A stretch of 64,000 nt of DNA, from NCBI GenBank assembly GCA_951812895.1, contig OX638333.1, positions 3,638,001 to 3,702,000 on the forward strand. The letters run 5' to 3'. Shown here piece after piece: positions 54,282 through 64,000 of this stretch. The position numbers were made by a program, and so were the translations under genes. Every line of letters starts with the position of its first letter. Positions within the stretch are counted from its first letter, which is position 1. Below the pieces are notes generated by a model that was not told the origin of the DNA, searched no databases, and saw only the letters and a list, made by a program, of their open reading frames with translations. Source of the stretch: an uncultured Roseovarius sp. (GTDB lineage: Bacteria > Pseudomonadota > Alphaproteobacteria > Rhodobacterales > Rhodobacteraceae).

Positions 54282-55124
54282 ATGAGAAGTTTGCGATCAA
54301 TTCCGGTTTTGAACTGTCTGTGGGCCATGTGCTTGACGGTTTGCCTGGCTGGAGCGGCACAGGCAGCTGACAGAGACCGCTTAGAGGCATTTCTCGAAGT
54401 TACCGGATTTGGCGTGGCTCTTGACAGCATCGCGCTTTCCGCGGCGGATGCGCCGGAAATGCTGGGAATGTCGGCTACGGATTTCGGTGCCGATTGGACG
54501 ATTGCGGCTAACAACGTCTTTGACACAGACAAGATGCGGGAAATGGCGCTCGATATTCTGGAGGCGACTCTGGAGGACGGCCTGCTTATTCATGCGGCAG
54601 AATTTTATGCCTCGCCACTCGGTCAACGTTTGGTCGAGGTCGAAAATTCATCCCATCTTGTTGAAGATGACGCAGCTAAACATGCGGAAGGTGCGGCACT
54701 TGTCGATGCGGATGTTGCGGAGGGGGCAGGGCGTTCTGAAATCCTGAGGCAACTGAATCAGGCGGTAGATGCATCCGGAACGGGTGTGCGTGCCATACAG
54801 GAAATTCAGGTGAGATTCCTGATGGCGGCATCCCGGTCGGGAGTTGTAGAACTGGAGCTCGACGAAGCAACACTTCGCGCATTGCTGCGTGAAGATGAGA
54901 GCGAGCTAAAGCGTAGTCTGCAAGCAGCAGGGTTGGCATATTCATCTTACACGTACCGAGACATTTCAAAATCGGACCTCAGAGATTACCTGGCAGCATT
55001 AGAAAATCCAAAGATGCAGCGCGTTTATGAGCTGATGAATGCGGTGCAGTACGAGATTACGGCCAATCGTTTCGAGGCTTTGGCCGTGAAAATGGCAGAA
55101 CTGCATCCCGGGCAGGAACTTTGA
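54282..55124 (+). CDS. DUF2059 secreted protein (280 aa)
   Basis: A signal peptide (LNCLWAMCLTVCLAGAAQAA, cleavage near residue 28) directs it to the periplasm. The DUF2059-like helical segment is DILEATLEDGLLIHAAEFYASPLGQRLVEVE (about 98-128), and a second copy of the same kind of segment lies near 225-270. Function is unknown. A paralog follows one base after its stop (TGATATG). Confidence 0.8.
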   Translation: MRSLRSIPVLNCLWAMCLTVCLAGAAQAADRDRLEAFLEVTGFGVALDSIALSAADAPEMLGMSATDFGADWTIAANNVFDTDKMREMALDILEATLEDGLLIHAAEFYASPLGQRLVEVENSSHLVEDDAAKHAEGAALVDADVAEGAGRSEILRQLNQAVDASGTGVRAIQEIQVRFLMAASRSGVVELELDEATLRALLREDESELKRSLQAAGLAYSSYTYRDISKSDLRDYLAALENPKMQRVYELMNAVQYEITANRFEALAVKMAELHPGQEL

Positions 55125-55125
55125 T

Positions 55126-55953
55126 ATGAGATGGTTTCTGGCGGTTTGTATTACCTGTTTTTCGGCTCTTTCTTTCAGCCCGGCTTCGCATGCATCCGAT
55201 GAGGGTCAGCTTGATGCGCTCATCGAAGCTCTAAAAATCGATGACACAATCAAAATCATGCGCGAAGAGGGTTTGATTTATGGCGTTGAGGTTGGGCACG
55301 ACATGCTGCCAGAGGACGATATGGTTGGCTGGGAAAAGGAAATCTCTCGTATCTACGACACTGAAAGGATGCAGCGCATTATTGAAGGAGGTTTCGAATC
55401 CCGGTTCGAGGGAACGGATCTGACGCCTCTTGTCAGTTTTTACCAATCCGATCTTGGACGTAGGATTGTCACACTCGAACTCGATGCGCGGCGTATTATT
55501 ATGGACGCGGAGACAGAGAGTGCCGCGAGAATTCAGTACGAAAAGGTACGAGCGGCTGATACACGCATCATTGCACAAATCGACACAATGATTGCGGATA
55601 GCGATCTGGTTGAGCTCAACGTTATGGGCGCCTTGAACTCAAATTTCTTGTTTTATCGCGGGCTGGTTGATGGTGGTGCTTTCGACTTGAGCGAGGACGA
55701 GATTTTGGCCGACGTCTGGATGCAGGAAGAGGGCATTCGCGAAGACACGAAAAACTGGCTCGGCGCCTTTTTGCTGATGGCCTATCAACCACTGACAGAA
55801 CAGGATTTGGACACATATATCGCCCTGTATCAGAGCGAGGAAGGGCGCGATCTGAACCGGATTATGTTCGAGACATTCAATCAGATGTATGATGAAATTT
55901 CCTATCTGCTGGGGCTGGCCATTGCCCAGCGGATGCAATCCGAGAAACTGTAG
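55126..55953 (+). CDS. DUF2059 secreted protein, tandem paralog (275 aa)
   Basis: A signal peptide (WFLAVCITCFSALSFSPASHAS) and helical DUF2059-type repeats, with FESRFEGTDLTPLVSFYQSDLGRRIVTLE matching the segment of the preceding protein, and LTEQDLDTYIALYQSEEGRDLNRIMFE near the end. The spacing (about 1 base) shows a two-gene operon from local duplication. Role unknown. Confidence 0.8.
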   Translation: MRWFLAVCITCFSALSFSPASHASDEGQLDALIEALKIDDTIKIMREEGLIYGVEVGHDMLPEDDMVGWEKEISRIYDTERMQRIIEGGFESRFEGTDLTPLVSFYQSDLGRRIVTLELDARRIIMDAETESAARIQYEKVRAADTRIIAQIDTMIADSDLVELNVMGALNSNFLFYRGLVDGGAFDLSEDEILADVWMQEEGIREDTKNWLGAFLLMAYQPLTEQDLDTYIALYQSEEGRDLNRIMFETFNQMYDEISYLLGLAIAQRMQSEKL

Positions 55954-55973
55954 GATTTACGGGTGAATGGCCC

Positions 55974-56002
55974 TTGACTTTGCACAGCATTCTCACGATA
56001 AG
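55974..56002 (+). promoter_or_regulatory. Probable promoter of rplU-rpmA
   Basis: TTGACT (55974-55979) and GATAAG (55997-56002) with a 17-base spacer. This leaves a leader of about 130 bases before rplU, long enough for translational control. Confidence 0.5.
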
Positions 56003-56136
56003 CGCGCATCCCGGCGGGCGGATTCCGCACGGGGAATGTAATGATCGCCCTGACGGGGCGCGCTGTTCGAGGTGGCCAAGGCCAAAAACGCCCGAAAACG
56101 GGGACCACAGAACGCGGTAAGAAAAAGGAAATGCGC

Positions 56137-56811
56137 ATGTTTGCGGTCCTCAAGACCGGTGGCAAGCAATACAAAGTTCAATCGGGCGACACGCTCCGCG
56201 TTGAGAAAATTGCAGCAGATGCCGGCGAAAAAGTTCAATTCAACGAAATTCTGATGCTGGGTGGCGACAAGCCGGTCGTTGGTGCACCTCTGGTTGATGG
56301 TGCAGCAGTCCAGGCCGAAGTTGTTGACCAGGTCAAAGGCGACAAGGTGATCCACTTTGTAAAACGCCGCCGTAAGCACGGCTCGAAGCGGACCAAAGGT
56401 CATCGTCAGCAGCTCACACTGCTGCGCGTCACTGAAATCCTCGAAAAAGGTGGTGACAAATCGGGTGTAAAGGCCGCCATCGGTGCCGGTTCGGTTGCAG
56501 CGGTTGCCGTTGCGGCAACTGAAGCCAAAAAGCCCGCAGCCAAAAAAGCTGCACCGAAAAAGGCAGAAGCCAAAGCAGAGCCAAAGAAAGCAGCCAAAGC
56601 AGAAGCGGCTGCCGCTGATGATCTCAAGGCGCTGTCCGGCGTTGGACCCGCGCTTGAGAAAAAGCTGCTCGAAGCTGGCGTAACCACATTTGCCCAAATC
56701 GCAGCATGGACGGAAGCGGATGTTGCTGCTATGGACGAGAAACTGTCGTTCAAAGGCCGGATCGAGCGTGAAGGCTGGATCGAACAGGCCAAAGAACTGA
56801 CTAAAGGTTAA
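56137..56811 (+). CDS. rplU: 50S ribosomal protein L21 with C-terminal extension (224 aa)
   Basis: Residues 1-103 are normal L21 ([35 protein letters not shown]). An Ala/Lys-rich linker (about 113-160) joins a helix-hairpin-helix-like domain (161-224, [25 protein letters not shown]), so the protein is twice the usual length. This fused form is known in Rhodobacteraceae; what the extra domain does is not known. The start MFAVLK at 56137 is chosen over ATG 56131; AAGGA precedes both. Confidence 0.95.
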   Translation: MFAVLKTGGKQYKVQSGDTLRVEKIAADAGEKVQFNEILMLGGDKPVVGAPLVDGAAVQAEVVDQVKGDKVIHFVKRRRKHGSKRTKGHRQQLTLLRVTEILEKGGDKSGVKAAIGAGSVAAVAVAATEAKKPAAKKAAPKKAEAKAEPKKAAKAEAAAADDLKALSGVGPALEKKLLEAGVTTFAQIAAWTEADVAAMDEKLSFKGRIEREGWIEQAKELTKG

Positions 56812-56822
56812 GGAGAGACGAG

Positions 56823-57092
56823 ATGGCACATAAGAAAGCAGGCGGTTCATCCCGTAACGGTCGCGACTCTGCCGGTCGTCGTCTTGGCGTCAAGCTGTAT
56901 GGTGGTCAGGCTGTCGACCCCGGAAACATTATTGTGCGTCAGCGCGGTAACAAATTCTGGCCGGGCGAAGGTGTAGGGCAAGGCAAAGATCATACCATTT
57001 TTGCGACTGCCGAAGGCGCTGTGAAGTTCCACAAGGGCTTCAAAGGCCGCACCTTTATTTCGGTACTGCCAGTGGCGGAGGCTGCCGAATAA
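56823..57092 (+). CDS. rpmA: 50S ribosomal protein L27 (89 aa)
   Basis: Begins [30 protein letters not shown], the highly conserved L27 N-terminus that reaches the peptidyl-transferase centre. Length is standard. It is 11 bp after rplU and is followed by a strong terminator. Confidence 0.97.
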   Translation: MAHKKAGGSSRNGRDSAGRRLGVKLYGGQAVDPGNIIVRQRGNKFWPGEGVGQGKDHTIFATAEGAVKFHKGFKGRTFISVLPVAEAAE

Positions 57093-57122
57093 GCCGAACT
57101 CCTCAAGGTTCATGAATTTTTT

Positions 57123-57158
57123 AGGGGGATCGGTGCAAACCGGTCCCTCTTTCTTTTT
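57123..57158 (+). terminator. Rho-independent terminator after rpmA
   Basis: A 12-bp stem (57123-57134 with 57139-57150, two G-U pairs) capped by a GCAA tetraloop and followed by TTTCTTTTT. Confidence 0.92.
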
Positions 57159-57169
57159 GGAACAGTCGA

Positions 57170-57676
57170 ATGACTGACGTGATTACAACTGAACGGCTTG
57201 TACTTCGCCCATTGACGGATGCGGATGGCGAGACTGTTATTACGGCATTGAATGATTTTGATGTTGTGAAATGGCTCGCAACACCACCCTATCCGTTCAC
57301 CAAGGCTGATCTCAGACTAAAAAACCAGGACGGTTCCAGCCGTTGGCCTGAACTCGCTGCTATTGAAACAGGCGGTCAGATGGTTGGGATAGTTAGCGGT
57401 CAACCTCACCTGGGATATTGGGTACAGAGGGATCATTGGGGGCAGGGAATTGCCACCGAAGCGGCGGGTGCGATGACCCGGCATATCTTTGCAACCTCAA
57501 ATGTAACGAGCGTACTCTCAGGGTACTTCGTGGGAAACACCGCCTCTGCCAAAATTCTTCAAAAGCTCGGTTTCACAGAAACCGGCCGTGGCATGCGTCA
57601 ATGCGTTTCACGCGGCGAAGATCTGCCTCATGTTGATCTGGTTTTGCATCGAGCGCGTTGGGAGGCAGATCAATGA
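57170..57676 (+). CDS. GNAT N-acetyltransferase, RimJ/RimL-like (168 aa)
   Basis: TTERLVLRPLTDADGE at the start and YWVQRDHWGQGIATEAAGAM and NTASAKILQKLGFTETGRG as acetyl-CoA-binding and C-terminal motifs. It is the first of three GNATs before obgE and its stop overlaps the LysE gene (ATGA). The RimJ/RimL group often acts on ribosomal proteins, which fits the position, but the substrate is unknown. Confidence 0.87.
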   Translation: MTDVITTERLVLRPLTDADGETVITALNDFDVVKWLATPPYPFTKADLRLKNQDGSSRWPELAAIETGGQMVGIVSGQPHLGYWVQRDHWGQGIATEAAGAMTRHIFATSNVTSVLSGYFVGNTASAKILQKLGFTETGRGMRQCVSRGEDLPHVDLVLHRARWEADQ

Positions 57677-58278
57677 GTGTCGCAGTCATCAGCTTCCTCA
57701 TCTTCGGGGCTTCGCAGGTCGGCACTCCGGGACCGGCGAACATGGCGCTTATGGCCACCGGTGCACGCTATGGCTTCCGCAGGGCGTTGCCGTTTGTGGG
57801 CGGCGTTGTACTGGGTAAACAGTTGATCATCTGGCCACTGGGCTTTGGCCTGATGGAGGTTATGACGCGTGCGCCAGTGCTGTTCGAGGGTCTCAAATGG
57901 GTCTGTGTCGCATATATCTGCTGGTTGGCCTGGAGGATTGCGGGGATGAAGCTCTCTGCCGATGCTCCAGAAGATAACTCGCCCGGCTTTTTGGCAGGGT
58001 TGGCCGTTCACCCTCTGAATCCAAAGGCTTGGGCAATGACTATCACAGGATTTACCAATTTTGTGACGCCGGGCACACCCGCCTTGCAAGCGACAGCAAC
58101 CATCGCCATCTGTCTGATGGCTGTCCAGATCGTATTGCACCCAATCTGGACTCTGGGAGGAGACAGAATTGCCCGGGCCGTCGCCGGTACACGGGCGGAA
58201 ACAACGTTAATGCGAGCGTTGGCTGTGCTGACAGTCGCTTCTGTTTTGTTCGTGCTTTTCGGAGGAGAAAGCGCATGA
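57673..58278 (+). CDS. LysE-family exporter (201 aa)
   Basis: An amino acid exporter of the LysE/RhtB type with about six membrane segments. GTPGPANMALMATGARYGFRRALPFVGGVVLG and GLAVHPLNPKAWAMTITGF are the family motifs. It overlaps the GNAT genes on both sides by 4 bases each, so all three are translationally coupled. Confidence 0.9.
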   Translation: MSVAVISFLIFGASQVGTPGPANMALMATGARYGFRRALPFVGGVVLGKQLIIWPLGFGLMEVMTRAPVLFEGLKWVCVAYICWLAWRIAGMKLSADAPEDNSPGFLAGLAVHPLNPKAWAMTITGFTNFVTPGTPALQATATIAICLMAVQIVLHPIWTLGGDRIARAVAGTRAETTLMRALAVLTVASVLFVLFGGESA

Positions 58279-58817
58279 TGTTACAAACTATTGTACCCAA
58301 TCAACCTGTTATCGAGACCAGCCGGTTTGATTTGCGTCCGCTTCGGACGTCAGATGTGGGGCTGATTACTTTAAACGCAGGCGATCCCAGGGTTGCGATG
58401 AACACTGCTGTGATTCCCCATCCATTGCCCCCCGGAGCAATCGAGGCATTAATAGCGCGTTCTCTGTCCGAGGACCGCATTGAAGATGTTTGGGCGATTG
58501 ATGGCCAAAAATCCAGCGGTAGTGAAGTAATGGGGTTGATCAGCTTGTCTCGTATCGAGCGATCACAATCAGAGATCGGATATTGGACCTCGCCTGCCTT
58601 CTGGAATGCCGGTCTTGCTTCGGAAGCGGTTGAGGCATTGGTTCGCGCTAATCCGCAGGACTGCAGAACGATTTTTGCCAGTGCATTCCAGGATAATCCA
58701 GCCTCTGCGCGTGTGCTGATCAATTGCGGATTCTGCTATCTTGGCGATGCAGAGACATTTTGCGTGGCGCGCGGTGCGAAGGTGCCGACCTGGACCTATA
58801 GTTTGAAGCTGGACTAG
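58275..58817 (+). CDS. GNAT N-acetyltransferase (180 aa)
   Basis: Second GNAT: ETSRFDLRPLRTSDVGLI at the start and GYWTSPAFWNAGLASEAVEALV with NPASARVLINCGFCYLGDAE as cofactor and C-terminal motifs. The acetyl-CoA loop is shorter in glycines (NAGLA in place of GQGIA), so activity may be reduced. Start overlaps the LysE stop. Confidence 0.82.
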   Translation: MMLQTIVPNQPVIETSRFDLRPLRTSDVGLITLNAGDPRVAMNTAVIPHPLPPGAIEALIARSLSEDRIEDVWAIDGQKSSGSEVMGLISLSRIERSQSEIGYWTSPAFWNAGLASEAVEALVRANPQDCRTIFASAFQDNPASARVLINCGFCYLGDAETFCVARGAKVPTWTYSLKLD

Positions 58818-58821
58818 AGCA

Positions 58822-59328
58822 ATGTCATCCGGGTTTCAGTTACAGACAGAGCGGCTTTTGATCCGCGAGGCGCGGGTCACGGATGTGGATCAAATGCATA
58901 CCCTTGTTTCAGATTTCGAAGTTGTACGCCACACTGGAAGCTGGCCGTGGCCTGCCTGTCGTGAATTCACGGTCTCTCGCACAGAGCCGACCCAATGCAC
59001 CTCCGCTTTGAATGGTATGGTTTTCCTTGGCACCGACCTCATCGGTACAGTTGGTACCAGTGCTGAGGGAGAATTTGGGTACATGCTGGCACGACAACAT
59101 TGGGGAAAGGGATATGCGACTGAAAGTGGCAAGGCCCTGATCGCAGAAGTGTTTAGGCATACTGATTGGCCAAAGCTGTCAGCATGTGTGTTCGCGGATA
59201 ACCCAGCATCTTCTCGCGTGCTGGAAAAGCTAGGATTTACTGAAGGTCCAAAATGTGAAGGTTGGTGCGAAGCGAGAAATGGAAGATTCCCAACCCGAAC
59301 TTTTACACTTACCCGCCCACACACTTGA
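58822..59328 (+). CDS. GNAT N-acetyltransferase, RimJ/RimL-like (168 aa)
   Basis: Third GNAT: QTERLLIREARVTDVDQM and GYMLARQHWGKGYATESGKALI with NPASSRVLEKLGFTEGPKCEG. The acetyl-CoA motif is intact. It lies 4 bp after the previous gene and 54 bp before obgE. Confidence 0.87.
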   Translation: MSSGFQLQTERLLIREARVTDVDQMHTLVSDFEVVRHTGSWPWPACREFTVSRTEPTQCTSALNGMVFLGTDLIGTVGTSAEGEFGYMLARQHWGKGYATESGKALIAEVFRHTDWPKLSACVFADNPASSRVLEKLGFTEGPKCEGWCEARNGRFPTRTFTLTRPHT

Positions 59329-61514
<2,186 letters not shown>

Positions 61515-61561
61515 TCCAGCCCGGTGCTAATCTTCTCAGGGACCGCAAAGAAAGAATTGAT

Positions 61562-62827
61562 ATGAAAGATCTCAGCAATATTCCCGCTCTTATGGAAGAT
61601 ATCGGCGCTCGAGCGCGTGCAGCTTCGGCTATGTTGTCGCAATCAACTGCTGAGGTGAAAGAGCGTGCGTTGCGCCTCGCCGCAGATGCTGTCTGGGAAC
61701 GGCGCGACGAGATAGTTTCTGCCAATTTAAAGGATTTAGACTATGGCCGTGAGAAGGGCCTGTCAGATGCTATGATGGACCGCCTCATGCTGGAAGAGGC
61801 GCGGATCGAGGGAATAGTTAGCGGTCTGCGTGCTGTTGCGTCTCAGCCCGATCCAGTAGGTGAGGTTCTGGCCGAATGGGATATGGAAAGCGGGCTTCAT
61901 ATTCGCCGTGTTCGCACGCCTTTGGGGGTGATTGGTGTCATTTACGAAAGCCGACCCAATGTAACCGCAGATGCCGGTGCCTTGTGCCTGAAATCGGGGA
62001 ATGCCGTTATTTTACGGGGTGGATCAGAGAGTTTTCACTCTTCGACCGCCATTCACAGCTGTCTTGTCGATGGCCTTAAAGCAGCAGGGCTACCCGAGGA
62101 CGCAATTCAATTAGTGCCGACGCGCGACAGGGCCGCCGTACAGGAACTATTAACGATGACCGAGACGGTTGATGTGATTGTACCGCGCGGTGGAAAAGGG
62201 CTTGTTGGATTGGTGCAGCGCGAGGCGCGGGTGCCTGTTTTTGCGCATCTTGAAGGGATTGTTCATATCTATGTCGACAAAGACGCGGACCCGCAGAAAG
62301 CTTTGAACGTAGTGCTCAATGCAAAGACTCGCCGGACTGGCATATGTGGCGCGGCAGAATGCCTTTTGATTCACCGGGAAGTCGCAGATTCTATTGGGAA
62401 AAACCTGATCAAGGCTTTGCTGCACGAAGGCGTGGAAGTGCGTACCGATGCAGGTCTGCAATTTGTTAACGGAACCCTAAAGGCGGATGAAACGGATTGG
62501 GGGAAAGAATTCCTTGATATGATCATCGCCGCCAAAATGGTTAACGATATAGATGATGCAATTGCCCATATCCGGACGTATCATTCACAGCATACGGATT
62601 GCATCATTACTGAAGACGATGAGGCCGCTGCTGCTTTCTTTGCCGGGCTCGACAGCGCAATTCTGATGCGCAATGCATCGACGCAGTTCGCCGATGGTGG
62701 AGAGTTTGGTATGGGCGCCGAAATCGGTATCGCGACGGGCAAGATGCATGCCCGCGGCCCGGTTGGCGCTGCGCAGTTGACGAGTTTCAAATATCTGGTG
62801 GAAGGGAACGGAACTATCCGCACCTAA
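61562..62827 (+). CDS. proA: Glutamate-5-semialdehyde (gamma-glutamyl phosphate) reductase (421 aa)
   Basis: Second step of proline synthesis, NADPH-dependent. The active-site cysteine lies in [48 protein letters not shown] and [20 protein letters not shown] are conserved. Length is standard. The stop overlaps chpT on the other strand by 3 bases. Confidence 0.96.
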   Translation: MKDLSNIPALMEDIGARARAASAMLSQSTAEVKERALRLAADAVWERRDEIVSANLKDLDYGREKGLSDAMMDRLMLEEARIEGIVSGLRAVASQPDPVGEVLAEWDMESGLHIRRVRTPLGVIGVIYESRPNVTADAGALCLKSGNAVILRGGSESFHSSTAIHSCLVDGLKAAGLPEDAIQLVPTRDRAAVQELLTMTETVDVIVPRGGKGLVGLVQREARVPVFAHLEGIVHIYVDKDADPQKALNVVLNAKTRRTGICGAAECLLIHREVADSIGKNLIKALLHEGVEVRTDAGLQFVNGTLKADETDWGKEFLDMIIAAKMVNDIDDAIAHIRTYHSQHTDCIITEDDEAAAAFFAGLDSAILMRNASTQFADGGEFGMGAEIGIATGKMHARGPVGAAQLTSFKYLVEGNGTIRT

Positions 62828-63423
62828 AACTGAATTATGACTTTACTTTCTGATAATTGAACAACAGGCTTTAAGTGCATTATAGTCAGAATATCTGGAA
62901 GCATAAGGAACTGAACCGCTGCGGGCGATACCCCATGTGATTGCCCGCCACCGCTTAGCAGTTTCCAATGGTCTTCAATAACCTCAATCCGCTTTGAACG
63001 CGCGGTGATGGTCCATTTGCCAGAGCTATCCCGAATTTCAATTTCACCACCGAACGGAACCGCTTGTTCAGCGCACAGAAGCGCAAGCAACATGGCCTGC
63101 ACTATCGGACGAGGATGGCTCTGGTTAACGAGAAAGTTAATTGAGAGTCGCCCATCTGTATGTGTTTCCGACAAAAGCGATTTGATCTCAGTTGCGGATA
63201 CGATCTGATCAGGTGACGCGGTGCCAAATGCCAGACGGAAAAAACGTAGTCGGGCGCTGGCATTGGCCGCGCTTTGAGATACCAGAGACAATTCCGGAGT
63301 GGGTGCTGTGTTGGAAAGTTCCAGCAATTCCAACCCATTGGTGATTGCACCAATCGGGCTGATTAGGTCGTGACAAATTCGCGAGCCTATCAGTGCGGCC
63401 AAATTTTCGCTATCGTTGGGCAA
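62824..63423 (-). CDS. chpT: Histidine phosphotransferase ChpT (199 aa)
   Basis: Relays phosphate from CckA to CtrA and CpdR in alphaproteobacteria. The H-box is [20 protein letters not shown] with phosphorylated His18, in a helical hairpin, followed by a degenerate HATPase-like domain (about 85-195) that cannot bind ATP. In roseobacters this relay governs motility and gene-transfer-agent functions. It converges with proA. Confidence 0.92.
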   Translation of the reverse strand: MPNDSENLAALIGSRICHDLISPIGAITNGLELLELSNTAPTPELSLVSQSAANASARLRFFRLAFGTASPDQIVSATEIKSLLSETHTDGRLSINFLVNQSHPRPIVQAMLLALLCAEQAVPFGGEIEIRDSSGKWTITARSKRIEVIEDHWKLLSGGGQSHGVSPAAVQFLMLPDILTIMHLKPVVQLSESKVIIQF

Positions 63424-63450
63424 AATGGAAACTCCAGATGGTGAGAAAAT

Positions 63451-63636
63451 ATGTCGGGGCTGAATTCAGTACTGGAACCAGGAATGGTAGTGGAACATCC
63501 AGAGAGACCTGATTGGGGAACGGGCCAGGTTCAATCCAATATTGGAGGAAAGATTACCGTTAATTTTCAAGAAGTTGGAAAGGTTGTAGTCGATGGCTCC
63601 CGCGTGGAATTGTTACCTGTTATTGATCCTTCATAA
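63451..63636 (+). CDS. DUF3553 small protein (61 aa)
   Basis: A compact beta-rich domain (EPGMVVEHPERPDWGTGQVQSNIGGKITVNFQEVGKVVV) of the DUF3553 family, which resembles the small domain at the end of some UvrD/PcrA helicases. It is transcribed away from chpT with 27 bp between starts. Function unknown. Confidence 0.87.
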   Translation: MSGLNSVLEPGMVVEHPERPDWGTGQVQSNIGGKITVNFQEVGKVVVDGSRVELLPVIDPS

Positions 63637-63749
63637 TGGTTACCAGAAAGTTAACACACGTTAAGGTGGATTAATACAGCCGTAGTCCGACGAAGTTGCG
63701 TTTACCATTTTCAACGCATAAAACCCCGCAAAGCCAGAACGGGTCATTC

Positions 63750-64000
63750 ATGAATAACCAACAGGATCAACAGTTTAACGTCCGGCTTGCCACAGATGAA
63801 GCAGATCTGCAGGCAGCACAAAGGTTGCGATATGAGGTTTTTGTCGAAGAGCTTGGTGGGGACGGCCCGACGGTGGACCACGAAGCCCGGCTTGAGCTGG
63901 ATCGATTTGACCCGTTCTACGAACACCTCATACTGACTGATGGCAATAAAAATAATTTGATTGTAGGTGTTTACCGGCTTTTACGCGATGATCAGGCCGC
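63750..64000 (+). CDS. olsB: OlsB-like N-acyltransferase, 5' part only
   Basis: The first 83 residues (FNVRLATDEADLQAAQRLRYEVFVEELGGDGPTVDHEARLELDRFDPFYEHLIL) match the hemolysin-like GNAT family that includes OlsB, the ornithine acyltransferase starting ornithine-lipid synthesis. The gene continues beyond the window. OlsA, its usual partner, may lie just downstream. Confidence 0.8.
   Translation, partial: MNNQQDQQFNVRLATDEADLQAAQRLRYEVFVEELGGDGPTVDHEARLELDRFDPFYEHLILTDGNKNNLIVGVYRLLRDDQA

Noticed and set aside
56072..56254. Small basic open frame (60 codons) across the rplU start
   Set aside because: It lies in another frame over the rplU leader and start and has no known relatives; more likely chance in a basic coding region.
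55993..56850. Minus-strand frame of 285 codons opposite rplU
   Set aside because: Its Phe/Cys/Gly-rich repeats are the complement of the Ala/Lys linker of L21.

Overview
The window looks like chromosome of a marine Roseobacter-group alphaproteobacterium (Rhodobacteraceae). The basis is the combination of a circularly permuted two-piece tmRNA gene with the tag ANDNRAPVALAA, a trgA-trgB-cysK tellurite-resistance cluster, a ChpT phosphotransferase, ribosomal protein L21 with a C-terminal helix-hairpin-helix extension, a rplU-rpmA-(GNATs)-obgE-proB-proA block, an imuA-imuB-dnaE2 mutasome and several tetrahydrofolate-linked demethylation genes. Species cannot be named from this. No prophage, insertion sequence, integrase or CRISPR array was seen.

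Layout. 1-4.8 kb (minus): an operon of an ADP-forming acyl-CoA synthetase (cut by the window edge), a GcvT/DmdA-fold methyltransferase and an AidB-like acyl-CoA dehydrogenase, with a divergent LysR regulator. It resembles a DMSP-type demethylation module built from other families. 6.0-7.2 kb: a DUF1348/NTF2-like protein and a flavin split-barrel protein behind a repeat-rich promoter. 7.3-12.3 kb (minus): fumC with two small overlapping genes, sspB, chrA/chrB and a SnoaL-like protein. 12.4-14.8 kb (minus): ssrA, an array of TTGTACAA boxes and a BCCT transporter. 15.1-24.5 kb (plus): a NifS-like aminotransferase, cfa, trgA, trgB, cysK, an MscS channel, an AlaX editing protein and an EEP hydrolase, then tRNA-Ser(GGA).

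24.7-29.5 kb: a DMT permease, a class V aminotransferase and two different ureohydrolases (minus) with a divergent LysR, probably a guanidino-compound catabolic locus. 29.8-31.6 kb: ppx/gppA-rlmE. 31.8-34.2 kb: a virulence-factor-domain protein, a MetF-family reductase and a methyl-THF:corrinoid methyltransferase. 34.2-39.2 kb: a response regulator broken by one base, a secreted SUOX-fold protein, a hybrid histidine kinase and a LysR. 39.2-43.3 kb: a non-pyrrolysine MttB-family methyltransferase divergent from a DMGDH-like flavoprotein. The genes at 31.8-34.2 and 39.2-43.3 kb could together feed methyl groups from methylated amines into folate; the corrinoid protein this would need is not in the window.

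43.4-47.6 kb: an RND efflux pair. 47.7-53.1 kb (minus): imuA-imuB-dnaE2 with a LexA-type box. 53.2-54.2 kb: an AT-rich patch with a GNAT and a small protein beside tRNA-Ser(CGA). 54.3-56 kb: tandem DUF2059 secreted proteins. 56.1-62.8 kb: rplU, rpmA, three GNATs, a LysE exporter, obgE, proB and proA. 62.8-64 kb: chpT, a DUF3553 protein and the start of an OlsB-like acyltransferase. Four-base ATGA stop/start overlaps recur across the window and mark translationally coupled pairs.
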